Source of the DNA: Bacteroidales bacterium
GTDB taxonomy: Bacteria; Bacteroidota; Bacteroidia; Bacteroidales; UBA7960
Direction: 5' to 3'
Assembly: GCA_007131245.1 (NCBI GenBank)
Contig: SLQX01000213.1
Coordinates: forward strand, 1-56,425
Length of the DNA stretch: 56,425 nt
How positions within the stretch are numbered: the stretch's first letter is position 1; the number at the start of each line of letters is the position of its first letter. This document shows, one piece after another, positions 14,085 to 23,975 of the stretch. The notes beneath the pieces are model-generated. The model made no database searches. It saw only the letters and a list, made by a program, of their open reading frames with translations, and was not told the origin of the DNA. The translations under genes were made by a program, and so were the position numbers.

Positions 14085-14642
14085 CTAATCCACTATTTTA
14101 TAAATATCCGACAGGTTACGGCCGTATCCATCATAATCCAGCCCATAGCCCACAATAAAATCACGTGGGATTTTTTTTCCGATATAGTCGGGTTTAATAT
14201 CTGTCCTTACAGCTTCAGGTTTAAAGAGCAATGTAGCCACTTTCAGTGTGGCTGGTTTATAGCTTTTCAAATCATCCAGCAAATGCTTAATGGTAATACC
14301 ACTATCTATAATATCCTCAAGGATAATAACATTCCTGCCTTTAATATCCTCAGTAAGACCTATTAGCGTTTTTACTTCACCGGTGGTCTGTGTGCCTTTA
14401 TAGGAGGACAAGCGGATAAAATCAACCTGACAAACGCCCTTATAGGATTTCATTAAATCGGAGGTAAACATAAAAGCTCCGTTGAGGATTGACAAAAACA
14501 AGGGAACATCATCAGTGAAATCTTCATAAATCTCATCAGCAATATTCTTCACGGCTAAGGATATAATCCCCGAATCGATGTACTTTTCAAAATATTTATC
14601 TTTAACCTTTATCTTCCCTGGTTCATCTGCTAGATAACTCAT
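14085..14642 (-). CDS. hpt: Hypoxanthine phosphoribosyltransferase
   Basis: This 185-aa type I phosphoribosyltransferase has the PRPP-binding loop VIILEDIIDSGITI and the downstream KPDYIGKKIPRDFIVGYGLDYDG segment typical of hypoxanthine/guanine PRTases. It salvages hypoxanthine (and probably guanine) to the nucleotide. It is the first gene of the leftward run with adk; a TATTTTTG -7-like element lies on the minus strand at 14673-14680, about 30 bases upstream of the start. Confidence 0.94.
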   Translation of the reverse strand: MSYLADEPGKIKVKDKYFEKYIDSGIISLAVKNIADEIYEDFTDDVPLFLSILNGAFMFTSDLMKSYKGVCQVDFIRLSSYKGTQTTGEVKTLIGLTEDIKGRNVIILEDIIDSGITIKHLLDDLKSYKPATLKVATLLFKPEAVRTDIKPDYIGKKIPRDFIVGYGLDYDGYGRNLSDIYKIVD

Positions 14643-14780
14643 AATTCTGCTTTTTTCTAATTTGCTAAATTACAAAAATATCATATTGAACCCCGCTGCT
14701 GTCTTTGTTTTTCAAAAAAATATCAACAATTTGTGAATGAAAAGGGGATAACAGGTTAAGCATTTGGCATTTAATACCTC

Positions 14781-14808
14781 TTATAATTGTTCTCTTTATA
14801 ATTGTTCT
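14781..14808. repeat. 15-bp-period tandem repeat, about 1.9 copies
   Basis: TTATAATTGTTCT occurs at 14781-14793 and again at 14796-14808, separated by CT, giving a 15-bp period. It is placed roughly 140 bases upstream of hpt and 180 bases upstream of the phosphoesterase gene. It could be a paired regulator site or simple slippage. Confidence 0.7.
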
Positions 14809-14930
14809 TTTTTACAGACCAATGACAAATAACAATTTAAAACCCACTAAAGATTATGCCGCCTGATAAATCCATTCTTTATAAAAGCAAGAAGTATCGA
14901 TTTTTGTAATTCTCAACACGCAAAATAACA

Positions 14931-14962
14931 CTTGAGTAAATATAAAAAGGCAATTATCTTTA
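14931..14962 (+). promoter_or_regulatory. Predicted Bacteroidota-type promoter for the phosphoesterase gene
   Basis: CTTG (14931-14934) is followed after 20 bases by TATCTTTA (14955-14962), one mismatch from TAnnTTTG. It would place the transcript start about 20 bases upstream of the ATG at 14990. Confidence 0.4.
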
Positions 14963-14989
14963 CAAACTCATACAATCATTAACAATGAA

Positions 14990-15487
14990 ATGAGAAAAAT
15001 TGGATTACTTTCAGACACCCACGGTTACCTTCACCCCGAGCTGGGCCGCATTTTCAAAGATTGTGACGAAATATGGCATGCCGGCGACTTCGGAGATTAC
15101 AGTGTGGTTAGAGGTCTGCGGGAAATGAAACCCTTGCGTGGTGTATATGGAAACATTGACGCCATAGACATCCGGGTTGAGTTTCCTGAATATTTAAGAT
15201 TTGTGTGTGAGGAAGTTGATGTTTTGATAACCCATATTGGCGGTTATCCGGGCAAGTATTCTCCGGCCGTAAAGCAAATCATGCAGGCAAACCCGCCACA
15301 GCTTTTTATCAGTGGACATTCTCACATACTGAAAGTGAAGCACGACAAAAAACACAACTGTTTGCACATGAACCCCGGGGCAGCTGGCAAAAGTGGCTTT
15401 CACAAAGTAATCACTATGCTGCGGTTTGAGATAGACGGAAAAACCATCAGAGAACTGGAGGTGATAGAATTCCCGCTAAACCAATAG
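14990..15487 (+). CDS. YfcE/MJ0936-type metallophosphoesterase
   Basis: The protein has 165 aa, the usual size for this compact family. Metal-binding motifs are in order: SDTHG (Asp9, His11), HAGDFGD, GVYGNID, LITHIGG and SGHSH. It is a cytoplasmic dinuclear-metal phosphodiesterase; the physiological substrate is generally unknown, with activity on bis-pNPP and 2',3'-cyclic AMP reported for homologues. It appears monocistronic: hpt is divergent upstream and the beta-propeller gene convergent downstream. Confidence 0.92.
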   Translation: MRKIGLLSDTHGYLHPELGRIFKDCDEIWHAGDFGDYSVVRGLREMKPLRGVYGNIDAIDIRVEFPEYLRFVCEEVDVLITHIGGYPGKYSPAVKQIMQANPPQLFISGHSHILKVKHDKKHNCLHMNPGAAGKSGFHKVITMLRFEIDGKTIRELEVIEFPLNQ

Positions 15488-15672
15488 CTCTCCATACCCC
15501 GACAGCAATAATACAGTTTGTAAAAACGGTTTTTGGGTTATTGCTCAGCATATCTCGCCAATACACAGCAACCCTCTTCCATCTTTTAAAACAGTAAAAA
15601 ATCAGAACAAAACCAATAGTATTCAATGCAAGCCGCCCCGGGTGCCATTGCTACACGCCGGAACAAAAGTTT

Positions 15673-16752
15673 TTATTTGTCCTGGTGCGGCCTCAGTGGC
15701 GAAAAATTTATTCCATCGGGCTCATTGCCCGCTTTAAAATGATCTGTGATTTGCAGCTTTTCAAGGTCAATCACACTTACCGCATCGGATCGGGTATTGG
15801 CGACATAAGCGGTTTTGTTATCGGGTACTACCAACCCAATGGGTATTGAAGTGCCTTCAAACTCGGCAAAATATCGCTCAGCATCGGTATCATCAGGTAC
15901 CGGAGGGGTAAGTTCGATGTCTTTTATATGAAGCCTGTTTACCGCATCAAAAACAGCAATGGTTCCGGAGCGTGCATTGCTTACCAAAAATTTATTGCCA
16001 TCGGGTGTGAATTTGGCACGAATGGGAAAATCTTCACATGGCAAATCGGCTAGCTGTTCATGGGTTTGGGTATCAAAAACCACGATATTGTTTTCTGCCC
16101 GGTTGGTTATCCAAAGTTCTGTACCATCTGGGCTCACATCAATACCTTCAGCCCCTTCTCCACTGTAAATATGCTCAATCAGCTGTCCTGATTCCAAATC
16201 AAAAACTGCTACATTTCCGGTACGAATGCTGGGGACAAAAGCTTTCGAAAAATCGGGTGTTGCTGCTACCATATGCGATACCTCTTCCTGTGTATCCATA
16301 ACCTGTATCACTTCACCTGCTTCTACGTCCACAACCAGCAGGCTTTGCGATCCCTCTGCCGTAACCAGCAATTTGCTTGTTCCTTTTATCCACTGTATCC
16401 CGTGTGGCCTGGTATGAGAGCCCAGGTCAATCGTTTTATCCAAACGGGCTTTTTCCACATCATACACACTCAATGTATGTCCCGGATTGTCTCTGTCACC
16501 ATAATTGCAAACTACTGCAATACGCCCATCATCAGATACTTCCACCTCGTGGGGCTCAAGTCCGGTGGGAAGAACGGCCAGGGTTTCCCCGCTTTTCCTA
16601 TCAATAAAATATACATCGTTACCACTTTTGCTGGCAACGATGAGGGTTCCTCCAGAGGCATAATCTTCTTTGGCCTCCTCAGGAGAGCCTGCACACGAAA
16701 ACAAGCCAGCCAGCATTATAATACCTGTAAATAACTTTAAATAGGGTTTCAT
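15673..16752 (-). CDS. YVTN/YncE-type beta-propeller lipoprotein
   Basis: The protein has 359 aa. The signal peptide ends in a lipobox (LAGLFSC), so the mature protein should be lipidated, with acidic residues after the Cys. The rest is a seven-bladed propeller made of about 42-residue repeats of the form VYDVEKARLDKTIDLG...PHGIQW and VFDTQTHEQLADLPC. Such proteins often present a ligand- or partner-binding face; no enzyme activity is evident. A possible small cysteine-rich gene ends 15 bases upstream on the same strand. Confidence 0.88.
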   Translation of the reverse strand: MKPYLKLFTGIIMLAGLFSCAGSPEEAKEDYASGGTLIVASKSGNDVYFIDRKSGETLAVLPTGLEPHEVEVSDDGRIAVVCNYGDRDNPGHTLSVYDVEKARLDKTIDLGSHTRPHGIQWIKGTSKLLVTAEGSQSLLVVDVEAGEVIQVMDTQEEVSHMVAATPDFSKAFVPSIRTGNVAVFDLESGQLIEHIYSGEGAEGIDVSPDGTELWITNRAENNIVVFDTQTHEQLADLPCEDFPIRAKFTPDGNKFLVSNARSGTIAVFDAVNRLHIKDIELTPPVPDDTDAERYFAEFEGTSIPIGLVVPDNKTAYVANTRSDAVSVIDLEKLQITDHFKAGNEPDGINFSPLRPHQDK

Positions 16753-16767
16753 AGCTTTTATTTTAAT

Positions 16768-16962
16768 TCAACATGATTTTTTACAGTCAATATATAGTTT
16801 GGAAAAACTATCATCAGGATAAAAGACAGGACACCCCGGTTCATTTTTCAGGATGCACTCCCACTGAACAAAAGCCTTTACCGGGCTTTTCATCAACCAT
16901 CCGTGCAGGCCTTGCACAAAAAAAGTGCAGCCCAAACAGCCATCCTCACTCCCGGAAAGCAA
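16768..16962 (-). CDS. Possible small cysteine-rich protein upstream of the beta-propeller lipoprotein
   Basis: An open frame of up to 64 codons (TTG start at 16962, or ATG at 16893 giving 41 aa) reads like protein: GCLGCTFFVQGLHGW, then KAFVQWECILKNEPGCPVFYP and a terminal DCKKSC. It holds six cysteines, four of them in the shorter version, in spaced pairs. It ends 15 bases before the lipoprotein ATG on the same strand, a spacing typical of an operon. A TGA two codons before the TTG limits the 5' end. No family is recognised and no ribosome site stands out, so it may be chance. Confidence 0.35.
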   Translation of the reverse strand: MLSGSEDGCLGCTFFVQGLHGWLMKSPVKAFVQWECILKNEPGCPVFYPDDSFSKLYIDCKKSC

Positions 16963-17536
16963 CCCTCAGATAAATGATGGTTACAAGGATTTGCGAACCT
17001 GCATGATCTTATTGCAAATAGAAACAGATGCTGACAAAGCGTTTTGGCACATAAAAATAAGAAATATTCAAGCAACCCTTTACATGAATTACATCAAAAT
17101 CGTAATAATATAAAATATAACCGGCCCGCTTTTATATCTATCAGGATTTTTATCACCAGATTATTATTGATGAGCCTCTATCAACTTCATGTAAAAAACA
17201 CTGAAAACACGGATGCTTGCACCATAATTTGCATTTTTGAGCCAAATGAACAGAATATGGAACAGTATACTCCACATTATCAACTAGAAAAACCTCCCCT
17301 GCTGTATAGTTTTACCACCCCAACGATTACTATTTATTTAAACCGTTTCTAATTACTAAAAAAACCTTTCCCTGGCTTTCCTGTAAAAAAGAATTATTCT
17401 TATCTTCGTTGCCAAATTGTCCAAAACCTTTATTTTTCGGGCTTTTTGTGGCAAGTTATACCAGCATGCTGGTAGCTACAAGTAAAACAAAAAAAGCAAA
17501 ACCATACCGATTAGCTTTTTTATTTAAGAACCATAC
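16963..17536. other. Long intergenic region upstream of the heme cluster
   Basis: About 570 bases separate the leftward lipoprotein unit from hemA. Apart from the hemA promoter candidate near 17377-17408 I see no RNA gene, riboswitch or believable ORF. A 102-codon frame at 17044-17352 begins with TTG and has low-complexity, noncoding-like composition. Confidence 0.5.
17377..17408 (+). promoter_or_regulatory. Predicted promoter for hemACDB
   Basis: TTTC (17377-17380) lies 20 bases before TATCTTCG (17401-17408), each one mismatch from the Bacteroidota consensus TTTG / TAnnTTTG. It predicts a leader of about 120 bases before hemA, long enough to hold regulatory structure, though none is obvious. 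Confidence 0.4.
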
Positions 17537-18787
17537 ATGTTAGGACTCGTTGGAATAAGTTACAAATCTGCCCCATTAGAATTGCGAGAGAAATATGCTT
17601 TTACCGAAGAGGAGTCGCTTGAATTTCTTAAGCAACTCCAAATCGATCCCGATTTGCAGGGAGCCGTGGCACTTTCCACATGCAATCGCATCGAAATTTA
17701 CTTTCACTTTCTTAAAAAAAGCTCCCAAAAAGCTTTTGACGTTATTTTCCGCAACCTGGAGTTTCACAAAAAAACAAACCAGGATCAAAGGCAATACTTT
17801 TACCAGTATCAGGGAGAAGAAGCCACAGAGCATTTGTTCAAAGTTGTTTCAGGACTTGAGTCGCTTATTTTGGGAGAAGATCAGATTGTTACTCAGGTAA
17901 AAAACAGCTTCAAACTCAGTCTTGACCATGACATGAGCAGCTCGGTGCTGACCCGTATGTTCAACAAAGCATTTGAGGCCGGCAAAAGGGTACGTTCAGA
18001 AACAGCTATCAACAAAGGTACAGCATCCATCAGCTCTGCAGCTGTTGAACTCTTAAGTCAGCAAATGCCCGATTTAGAAAACAAAAAAATCATGCTTATC
18101 GGGACGGGAGTGATGGGAGAGCTTGCCCTGGTAAACCTTGTGAAACGCAACTGCCAATCGCTGTATATCACCAACAGAACTTACAGTAAAGCCCTTGAAC
18201 TGGCCGAAAAACATAACCTTGAAGCTTTTCATATAGAAAACACAAACAAGTACCTGCCTGCCTGCGATGTGGTTCTGGTGGCCACCGGAGCCCAAAAACA
18301 CATTATTACCAGGAAAATGGTTGAAGAGTTTGCCAGCAAAAGAAATACCCCACAGCTTTACATGGACCTGTCGGTGCCCCGCAACATCAGCACAGATATT
18401 CTTCAGCTACCCAACACCAGGCTTTATGCTGTGGATGACTTGCAGGAAATAGTGAAAGAAACGCAGAACAAACGAAAAGAAGCTGTATCGGAAGCTATGG
18501 AGATAATCCGGTTTGTAAAGCAGGAATTCAACGACTGGATTTGTGCACTAGAGCTCACCCCTTCCATCCGGAAAATCCAAAAAAGCATCGATGATATCAA
18601 TGCAGCTGAGCTGGAGGGTTTTTTGAAAGTAAACTGTATTGACGAAAACGAACTGGTTACCCGCTATGCTGACCACATATCACGTAAGTATGCCCGGTTG
18701 TTTATTCGCAACCTTAAAACCCTGAGCGACAACGGTAAACAACGGGAATACATTGAAATGGTGAACCGCTTATTCGAACTGAAGTAA
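17537..18787 (+). CDS. hemA: Glutamyl-tRNA reductase
   Basis: The protein has 416 aa. The catalytic Cys49 is in STCNRIEIY. The NADPH-binding Rossmann segment is IMLIGTGVMGELALVNL, and a C-terminal dimerisation helix region follows. It reduces glutamyl-tRNA(Glu) to glutamate-1-semialdehyde, the first step of C5-pathway tetrapyrrole synthesis. It opens the heme cluster and is followed by hemC after 5 bases. This step is often the regulated one; nothing at the N terminus marks heme-dependent control. Confidence 0.97.
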   Translation: MLGLVGISYKSAPLELREKYAFTEEESLEFLKQLQIDPDLQGAVALSTCNRIEIYFHFLKKSSQKAFDVIFRNLEFHKKTNQDQRQYFYQYQGEEATEHLFKVVSGLESLILGEDQIVTQVKNSFKLSLDHDMSSSVLTRMFNKAFEAGKRVRSETAINKGTASISSAAVELLSQQMPDLENKKIMLIGTGVMGELALVNLVKRNCQSLYITNRTYSKALELAEKHNLEAFHIENTNKYLPACDVVLVATGAQKHIITRKMVEEFASKRNTPQLYMDLSVPRNISTDILQLPNTRLYAVDDLQEIVKETQNKRKEAVSEAMEIIRFVKQEFNDWICALELTPSIRKIQKSIDDINAAELEGFLKVNCIDENELVTRYADHISRKYARLFIRNLKTLSDNGKQREYIEMVNRLFELK

Positions 18788-18792
18788 AAACC

Positions 18793-19731
18793 ATGAAAAA
18801 CAATACCCTTACCATCGGCACCCGCGGAAGCCAATTGGCAATGTACCAGGCCAACAGTGTAAAAGAAACCGTGCAGCGGGCACATCCGGACCTACATATT
18901 GAAGTTAAAATCATCAAAACCAAAGGTGATAAAATACTCGATGTGGCACTGTCAAAAATTGGCGATAAAGGATTGTTTACCAAAGAGCTTGAAGTGGAGC
19001 TACTCCAAAACAACATCGACATTGCCGTGCACAGCCTCAAAGACTTGCCCACTCAATTTCCTGAAGGCCTCACCCTGGGAGGGGTATTGCAAAGGGGTGA
19101 ATTTCGTGATGCTTTGGTGCATATAAACGGTAAAAAGCTTGACGAGCTCCATTCGGAAGATGTAGTTGCCACATCAAGTTTGCGCCGTCGTGCATTGCTT
19201 CTAAAACACAACCCCAACCTCAAGATCGTAGATATTCGTGGCAATGTGAATACTCGCTTGCAGAAAATGCAAAACGGCCACTGCACTGCTATGATAATGG
19301 CTGCTGCCGGTTTGCAAAGAGTGGGGCTGGACCACCTTATCACAGAAATTCTGGATCCCGAAAAATTTATTCCCGCTGTCAGCCAGGGAGCCATTGCCAT
19401 GGAAGTCCGAGACCAGGACACCGATTTGTTAAACATCCTGCACCCCGCCATCCATCAACCTACCCTGCAAGCAGTACTTGCCGAAAGAACTTTCCTTCGA
19501 TTGCTGGAGGGAGGATGCCAGGTGCCCATTGGCTGCTTCACACAAATCAAAGACAATCACTTCCGTATCAAAGGCTTTGTTTCCAGCCTCAATGCTGATA
19601 AAGTATTGCTTGAGGAACTCACCGGACACCCGGACCAAAGCATAAAATTGGCTGAGCAGCTTGCAGGCTCTTTTATCCGCAAAGGTTCTGAGCAAATCCT
19701 GGAAGAAATCCGGAACAACAATACCTCTTGA
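18793..19731 (+). CDS. hemC: Porphobilinogen deaminase (hydroxymethylbilane synthase)
   Basis: The protein has 312 aa with IGTRGSQLAMYQA at the N terminus, the arginine-rich SSLRRRALLL loop, and Cys242 in LEGGCQVPIG, which carries the dipyrromethane cofactor. It condenses four porphobilinogens to hydroxymethylbilane. Between hemA (5-base gap) and hemD (2-base gap), consistent with one transcript. Confidence 0.97.
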   Translation: MKNNTLTIGTRGSQLAMYQANSVKETVQRAHPDLHIEVKIIKTKGDKILDVALSKIGDKGLFTKELEVELLQNNIDIAVHSLKDLPTQFPEGLTLGGVLQRGEFRDALVHINGKKLDELHSEDVVATSSLRRRALLLKHNPNLKIVDIRGNVNTRLQKMQNGHCTAMIMAAAGLQRVGLDHLITEILDPEKFIPAVSQGAIAMEVRDQDTDLLNILHPAIHQPTLQAVLAERTFLRLLEGGCQVPIGCFTQIKDNHFRIKGFVSSLNADKVLLEELTGHPDQSIKLAEQLAGSFIRKGSEQILEEIRNNNTS

Positions 19732-19733
19732 TT

Positions 19734-20498
19734 ATGCAGAAGAAAGTCGTCGTTACTACCCAACCCGCCGATCAGGCCCGGGAGATGCTCAGGTTGCTCA
19801 GTCAGCAGGGTTTCCAGGCCTATAACCTCCCCATGATCAAAACGCAAACACGAAAGATATCAGACGACCAAATCAATGCAGTTACTCAACCGGGCCAATA
19901 CCAGCTCTTGGTCTTTACCAGTAAAAAAGGGGTTCGTGGCTTATTTGAAAACCTAATGCAGAGAAAGGCAAGCTATGCTTTAGCTCCCGGCCTTAAAACC
20001 GCTGTTGTGGGGCCCGGCACCCATAGTGAATTGAAGAATTACGGACTGGAAGCCGATTATATCAACCCGGGAAAAACAGCCGAAGACCTGGCAGCATTTT
20101 TACAGGAAAAGGCCATCCAACCCGGTCATAAAGTGTTGCTTGCATTGGGCAACAATGCACCTGACTTTTTGCAAGAAAATCTTGGGCCCAAGGCCAGCGT
20201 ACAAAGGATAAATGTGTACAAAACCATCCCACTACCTGTAACAGATGTAAAAACAGAGCGGTTAATCAGGGAACAAAAGGCAGATTTATGCATATTCACA
20301 TCCCCCTCTGGCTTTCACAATTTTTTGCATATCTTTGGACAGACAAACAAGTTGAAACTGGCAGCCATTGGCTCTACAACAGCTGATGCCATCAGGGAAG
20401 CAGGGTATGACCCCACGGTGATAGCAAACAGTCCCTCTGCCCAATCCCTGGTGCAGGCCATCAATGATTATTTTGCAAAACAAAACAGCAAAACATAA
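19734..20498 (+). CDS. hemD: Uroporphyrinogen-III synthase
   Basis: A frame opens at TTG 19728 inside hemC, but the ATG at 19734, two bases after the hemC stop, is the better start (about 254 aa). It shows the weakly conserved two-domain HemD pattern: [46 protein letters not shown], and [12 protein letters not shown]...[17 protein letters not shown]. It closes and inverts ring D of hydroxymethylbilane. Assignment rests on both motifs and its position between hemC and hemB. Confidence 0.93.
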   Translation: MQKKVVVTTQPADQAREMLRLLSQQGFQAYNLPMIKTQTRKISDDQINAVTQPGQYQLLVFTSKKGVRGLFENLMQRKASYALAPGLKTAVVGPGTHSELKNYGLEADYINPGKTAEDLAAFLQEKAIQPGHKVLLALGNNAPDFLQENLGPKASVQRINVYKTIPLPVTDVKTERLIREQKADLCIFTSPSGFHNFLHIFGQTNKLKLAAIGSTTADAIREAGYDPTVIANSPSAQSLVQAINDYFAKQNSKT

Positions 20499-20505
20499 CA
20501 AACCT

Positions 20506-21492
20506 ATGCACTTCCCCGTCACCCGCCTGAGAAGACTCCGGTCACACCCTGTTATCCGTTCCATGGTAAACGAAACCACGCTATCGCCAGACAACCTGGT
20601 GATGCCATTATTTGCCTGCCCGGGCGAACAGGTAAAAAATCCTATCAGTTCCATGCCCGAGCAGTTTCAGCTCTCCATCGATTTGCTGGTGGAAGAATGC
20701 AAAGTACTTTATGGGTTGGGAATCCGCTCAGTGCTTCTGTTCGGCATTCCTGAAAGCAAAGATGAGCATGGCCTTACGGGAGCCCACGAGGATGCCATCA
20801 TACCCAGAGCCATTCGGGCTATCAAAAAAGAGGTTCCGGAAATGTATGTTATAGCTGATGTTTGCAACTGTGAATATACCAGCCACGGCCACTGCGGAAC
20901 TATCGTTAACAATGATGTGGACAACGATCTTACCCTGGAAACCCTGGCCAGGCAAGCGGTTGTCTTTGCCAAAGCGGGGGTTGACATGGTAGCACCCAGC
21001 GATATGATGGACGGCAGGGTAGCCAGGATTCGCGAATCGCTTGACAGGGAAGGTTTTAGCCAAACACCCATCATGGCCTATTCGGCCAAATATGCGTCAG
21101 CTTTTTACGGACCTTTTCGCGAAGCCGCAGACAGTGCACCCCAGTTTGGTGATCGCCAAACCTACCAGATGAACCCGGCCAACAGCAACGAAGCCATGCG
21201 CGAAATCGAACTTGACATAGAAGAGGGGGCCGACATCATCATGGTAAAGCCTGCATTATCCTACCTGGATATCATACAACGGGCCAAAGACAACTTTAAC
21301 ATCCCCATTGCTGCATACAATGTAAGCGGAGAGTTTTCTATGGTAAAAGCTGCCGCCGAAAAAGGCTGGATTGACGGGGAACGTATCACCTTAGAAATCC
21401 TAAAATCCATCCGCCGTGCCGGAGCAGATATCATTCTTACTTATCATGCCAAAGAAGTAGCAAAATGGTTGGTAAATGAAAAAAAAATATGA
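20506..21492 (+). CDS. hemB: Delta-aminolevulinic acid dehydratase (porphobilinogen synthase), zinc type
   Basis: The frame extends 42 bases upstream into hemD, but the ATG at 20506 (7 bases after the hemD stop) gives the usual start, [11 protein letters not shown], and 328 aa. Zn-ligand cysteines 120, 122 and 130 ([14 protein letters not shown]) mark the zinc-dependent class. Schiff-base lysines are Lys195 ([15 protein letters not shown]) and Lys248 ([10 protein letters not shown]). It joins two aminolevulinates into porphobilinogen. It ends the first heme transcription unit. Confidence 0.97.
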   Translation: MHFPVTRLRRLRSHPVIRSMVNETTLSPDNLVMPLFACPGEQVKNPISSMPEQFQLSIDLLVEECKVLYGLGIRSVLLFGIPESKDEHGLTGAHEDAIIPRAIRAIKKEVPEMYVIADVCNCEYTSHGHCGTIVNNDVDNDLTLETLARQAVVFAKAGVDMVAPSDMMDGRVARIRESLDREGFSQTPIMAYSAKYASAFYGPFREAADSAPQFGDRQTYQMNPANSNEAMREIELDIEEGADIIMVKPALSYLDIIQRAKDNFNIPIAAYNVSGEFSMVKAAAEKGWIDGERITLEILKSIRRAGADIILTYHAKEVAKWLVNEKKI

Positions 21493-21549
21493 CCATAATC
21501 TAAAACCTGAACCCAACTTTTTCCCGGTAAGGAGTTATTGCAATTTTCA

Positions 21550-21557
21550 TAAGTTTG
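21550..21557 (+). promoter_or_regulatory. Possible -7 element for hemLE
   Basis: TAAGTTTG matches TAnnTTTG exactly and lies 36 bases before the hemL ATG in a 100-base gap. I found no good -33 box at the usual spacing, so this is weak. Confidence 0.3.
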
Positions 21558-21592
21558 TATCCTAAAATGAAATCTTAAAACTTCTACAAAAT

Positions 21593-22882
21593 ATGAATTA
21601 CAACAATAGTATACAAGAATTTGACAGAGCCAAACAATCGCTACCCGGCGGTGTGAACTCCCCGGCGAGAGCCTTTCGCAGTGTGGGAGGCAATCCCCCA
21701 TTTATTGCCAAAGCCAAAGGTGCCCGCATGTGGGACATCGATGGCAATGAATACATTGATTACGTATCGTCATGGGGACCCATGATCGTTGGACATGCCG
21801 ACGACCGCGTAATTGCGGCACTTAAAGATGCGGCCCAAAGAGGCACCAGCTACGGAGCACCCACGGTGGGCGAAACCGACATGGCTGAGCAGATCAAAAA
21901 GATGAAACCCTCTATGGAAATTGTACGCATGGTGAACTCCGGTACCGAGGCTACCATGAGTGCTTTGCGCCTTGCACGCGGCTATACGGGAAGAGACAAA
22001 TTCATAAAGTTTGAAGGATGTTATCATGGCCATGCCGACAGTTTCCTTATCAAGGCCGGCTCAGGAGCTATGACATTGGGCCTTCCCGACAGCCCTGGTG
22101 TTACAAAAGGTACAGCACAGGATACCCTCACAGCCAAATACAACGACCTTGATGGTGTGGCTGCACTGTTTGAAAAGCACGGCAATGATATTGCCGCTGT
22201 AATTTTAGAACCTCTGGCAGGAAACATGGGTGTCATTGTTCCCGACAAAGAATTCCTGGAGGGACTGAAAGGTCTTACCCAAAAATATGGGTGCCTTCTG
22301 ATTTTTGACGAGGTAATGACAGGGTTCCGTTTGGCCAAAGGTGGAGCTCAGGAATATTTCGGAGTAACCCCTGATATCACTTGTCTGGGAAAAATTATCG
22401 GTGGAGGTCTTCCCGTGGGAGCCTATGGTGCATCCAAAGAAATCATGGAAAAAGTGGCCCCCACCGGACCCGTTTACCAGGCAGGTACATTATCGGGAAA
22501 CCCTTTGGCAATGGCTGCCGGGCTGGCTACTCTTCAAATCATTGATCAGACGCCTGACTTTCACAAGAACCTGGAAGAAAAATCGGCCCGACTGGAAAAA
22601 GGTTTGCAGGAAAACCTCAAACAAACCGGACACAAAGGTGTTATAAACAGAGTTGGATCCATGATAACCCTTTTCTTCACCGAGTTAAACCAGGTGAAAT
22701 CATATGATGATGCCAGTGAGAGTGATACCGAAAAATTTGGCCGGTATTACCGCCTTATGCTGGAACAGGGCATTTACCTGCCCCCATCACAGTTTGAAGC
22801 AGCATTCGTGGTGGGATGCATCACCAACGAAGAAATTGACAAAACACTGGATGCCAGCCTTAAAGCATTAAAACAACTTTAA
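21593..22882 (+). CDS. hemL: Glutamate-1-semialdehyde 2,1-aminomutase
   Basis: The protein has 429 aa and is a class-III PLP aminotransferase relative. It has [16 protein letters not shown] at the N terminus, a [16 protein letters not shown]-phosphate region, [10 protein letters not shown], and Lys267 in [16 protein letters not shown] as the PLP lysine. It converts glutamate-1-semialdehyde to 5-aminolevulinate, using the HemA product. hemE follows after 9 bases. Confidence 0.97.
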   Translation: MNYNNSIQEFDRAKQSLPGGVNSPARAFRSVGGNPPFIAKAKGARMWDIDGNEYIDYVSSWGPMIVGHADDRVIAALKDAAQRGTSYGAPTVGETDMAEQIKKMKPSMEIVRMVNSGTEATMSALRLARGYTGRDKFIKFEGCYHGHADSFLIKAGSGAMTLGLPDSPGVTKGTAQDTLTAKYNDLDGVAALFEKHGNDIAAVILEPLAGNMGVIVPDKEFLEGLKGLTQKYGCLLIFDEVMTGFRLAKGGAQEYFGVTPDITCLGKIIGGGLPVGAYGASKEIMEKVAPTGPVYQAGTLSGNPLAMAAGLATLQIIDQTPDFHKNLEEKSARLEKGLQENLKQTGHKGVINRVGSMITLFFTELNQVKSYDDASESDTEKFGRYYRLMLEQGIYLPPSQFEAAFVVGCITNEEIDKTLDASLKALKQL

Positions 22883-22891
22883 AACACTTTA

Positions 22892-23920
22892 ATGTCTGAT
22901 ATTTTTCTTGATACCCTGAAAGGTAAAAGCACTCATCGCCCGCCTGTATGGTTTATGCGCCAGGCGGGCCGTGTGCTCCCCTCCTACCTTGCCCTGAAAG
23001 AGCAATACACTTTCTGGCAAATGATGAAAGACCCGGAATTGGCAGCCCGGGTAACGCTGCTGCCCATCGATGATCTGGGTGTGGATGCCGCCATTTTGTT
23101 TTCTGACATACTGGTTATCCCTTATGCCATGGGCATGGGGCTTGACTTTACAGATCAAGGCCCTGTTTTTGAACAGCCCCTTAAGGATACCAACAACCCC
23201 TTGCAACGGCTAAATCCTGATGCCCAAAAACTCCAGTACATTTACAATGCCATTGACAAAATCCTGGAAACACCGGGCAATGACAAACCGCTCATTGGCT
23301 TCTGCGGTGCCCCTTTGACAGTAATGCTATTTATGTTGCAGGGACTGGGCACAAAATCCAACTTTACAGATGCTGAAAAGTTCTTTTTCAGAGAAAAAGC
23401 ACTCACACGGAAAATTGCCGATGCAGTAACAGAGCTTACAATACATTACGCCCTTCAGCAGGTAAAACATGGAGTGTCTGCCTTTCAGCTTTTTGACACC
23501 CATGCAGGTATTGTTCCTTTCACCTTTTACCAGGAAGTGTTCATGCCGTCGGTGAAAAAAATTGCTGATGCCGTCAGGAAAACCGGTACACCATTTATCT
23601 TTTTCCCAAAAGGAATTGGCACGGGCATCCAATCCATCAACCACGATACATGTGATTTTATGAGTGTGGATTGGCAAACAAACCTTTACACCGCCCGCAA
23701 GCTGGTGGATAAGAATGTAGGACTGCAGGGCAACCTTGACCCAAGAATCCTGTTTGCCTCGCGCGACACCATTCGTAAAGAGCTTTACAGCTTCATCCCG
23801 TTCCACCAACAGGAATCCAAATGGATTTTCAACCTGGGGCATGGACTTGTGCCAGGCATCCCCGTTGAAAACGTAAAATTTGTGGTGGACTTCATTAAGC
23901 AAGTTCACTGGGAGTCCTGA
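22892..23920 (+). CDS. hemE: Uroporphyrinogen decarboxylase
   Basis: The protein has 342 aa with the signature RPPVWFMRQAGRVLPSYLALKE near the N terminus, AILFSDILVIPYAMGMG, GFCGAPLTVMLFMLQG, and QLFDTHAG. It decarboxylates the four acetate side chains of uroporphyrinogen III to give coproporphyrinogen III. It is co-directional with hemL and probably in the same unit; the next gene, hemN, has its own promoter candidate. Confidence 0.97.
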   Translation: MSDIFLDTLKGKSTHRPPVWFMRQAGRVLPSYLALKEQYTFWQMMKDPELAARVTLLPIDDLGVDAAILFSDILVIPYAMGMGLDFTDQGPVFEQPLKDTNNPLQRLNPDAQKLQYIYNAIDKILETPGNDKPLIGFCGAPLTVMLFMLQGLGTKSNFTDAEKFFFREKALTRKIADAVTELTIHYALQQVKHGVSAFQLFDTHAGIVPFTFYQEVFMPSVKKIADAVRKTGTPFIFFPKGIGTGIQSINHDTCDFMSVDWQTNLYTARKLVDKNVGLQGNLDPRILFASRDTIRKELYSFIPFHQQESKWIFNLGHGLVPGIPVENVKFVVDFIKQVHWES

Positions 23921-23975
23921 TTTCCTAAAAAAGCTGCAATCAATGTCTCAACCAATCCAGAATTCAGACTCCTGG

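Larger units (their letters stand above)
14643..14989. other. Intergenic region between divergent hpt and phosphoesterase genes
   Basis: About 350 AT-rich bases hold candidate promoters for both flanking genes (minus-strand -7 at 14673-14680; plus-strand promoter at 14931-14962) and a short tandem repeat at 14781-14808. No RNA gene or ORF is supported. Confidence 0.5.

Noticed and set aside
13779-14366. A 195-codon plus-strand frame across adk and hpt
   Set aside because: It runs antisense over two clearly identified genes and has no coding features of its own.
15504-15545. Inverted repeat AGCAATAA/TTATTGCT between the phosphoesterase and lipoprotein genes as a terminator
   Set aside because: Only 8 bp with a 26-base loop and no clear T-run; too weak to list as a feature.
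17044-17352. A 102-codon frame upstream of hemA
   Set aside because: It begins with TTG, is rich in Asn, Lys, Ile and His without pattern, and overlaps the region expected to hold the hemA promoter.
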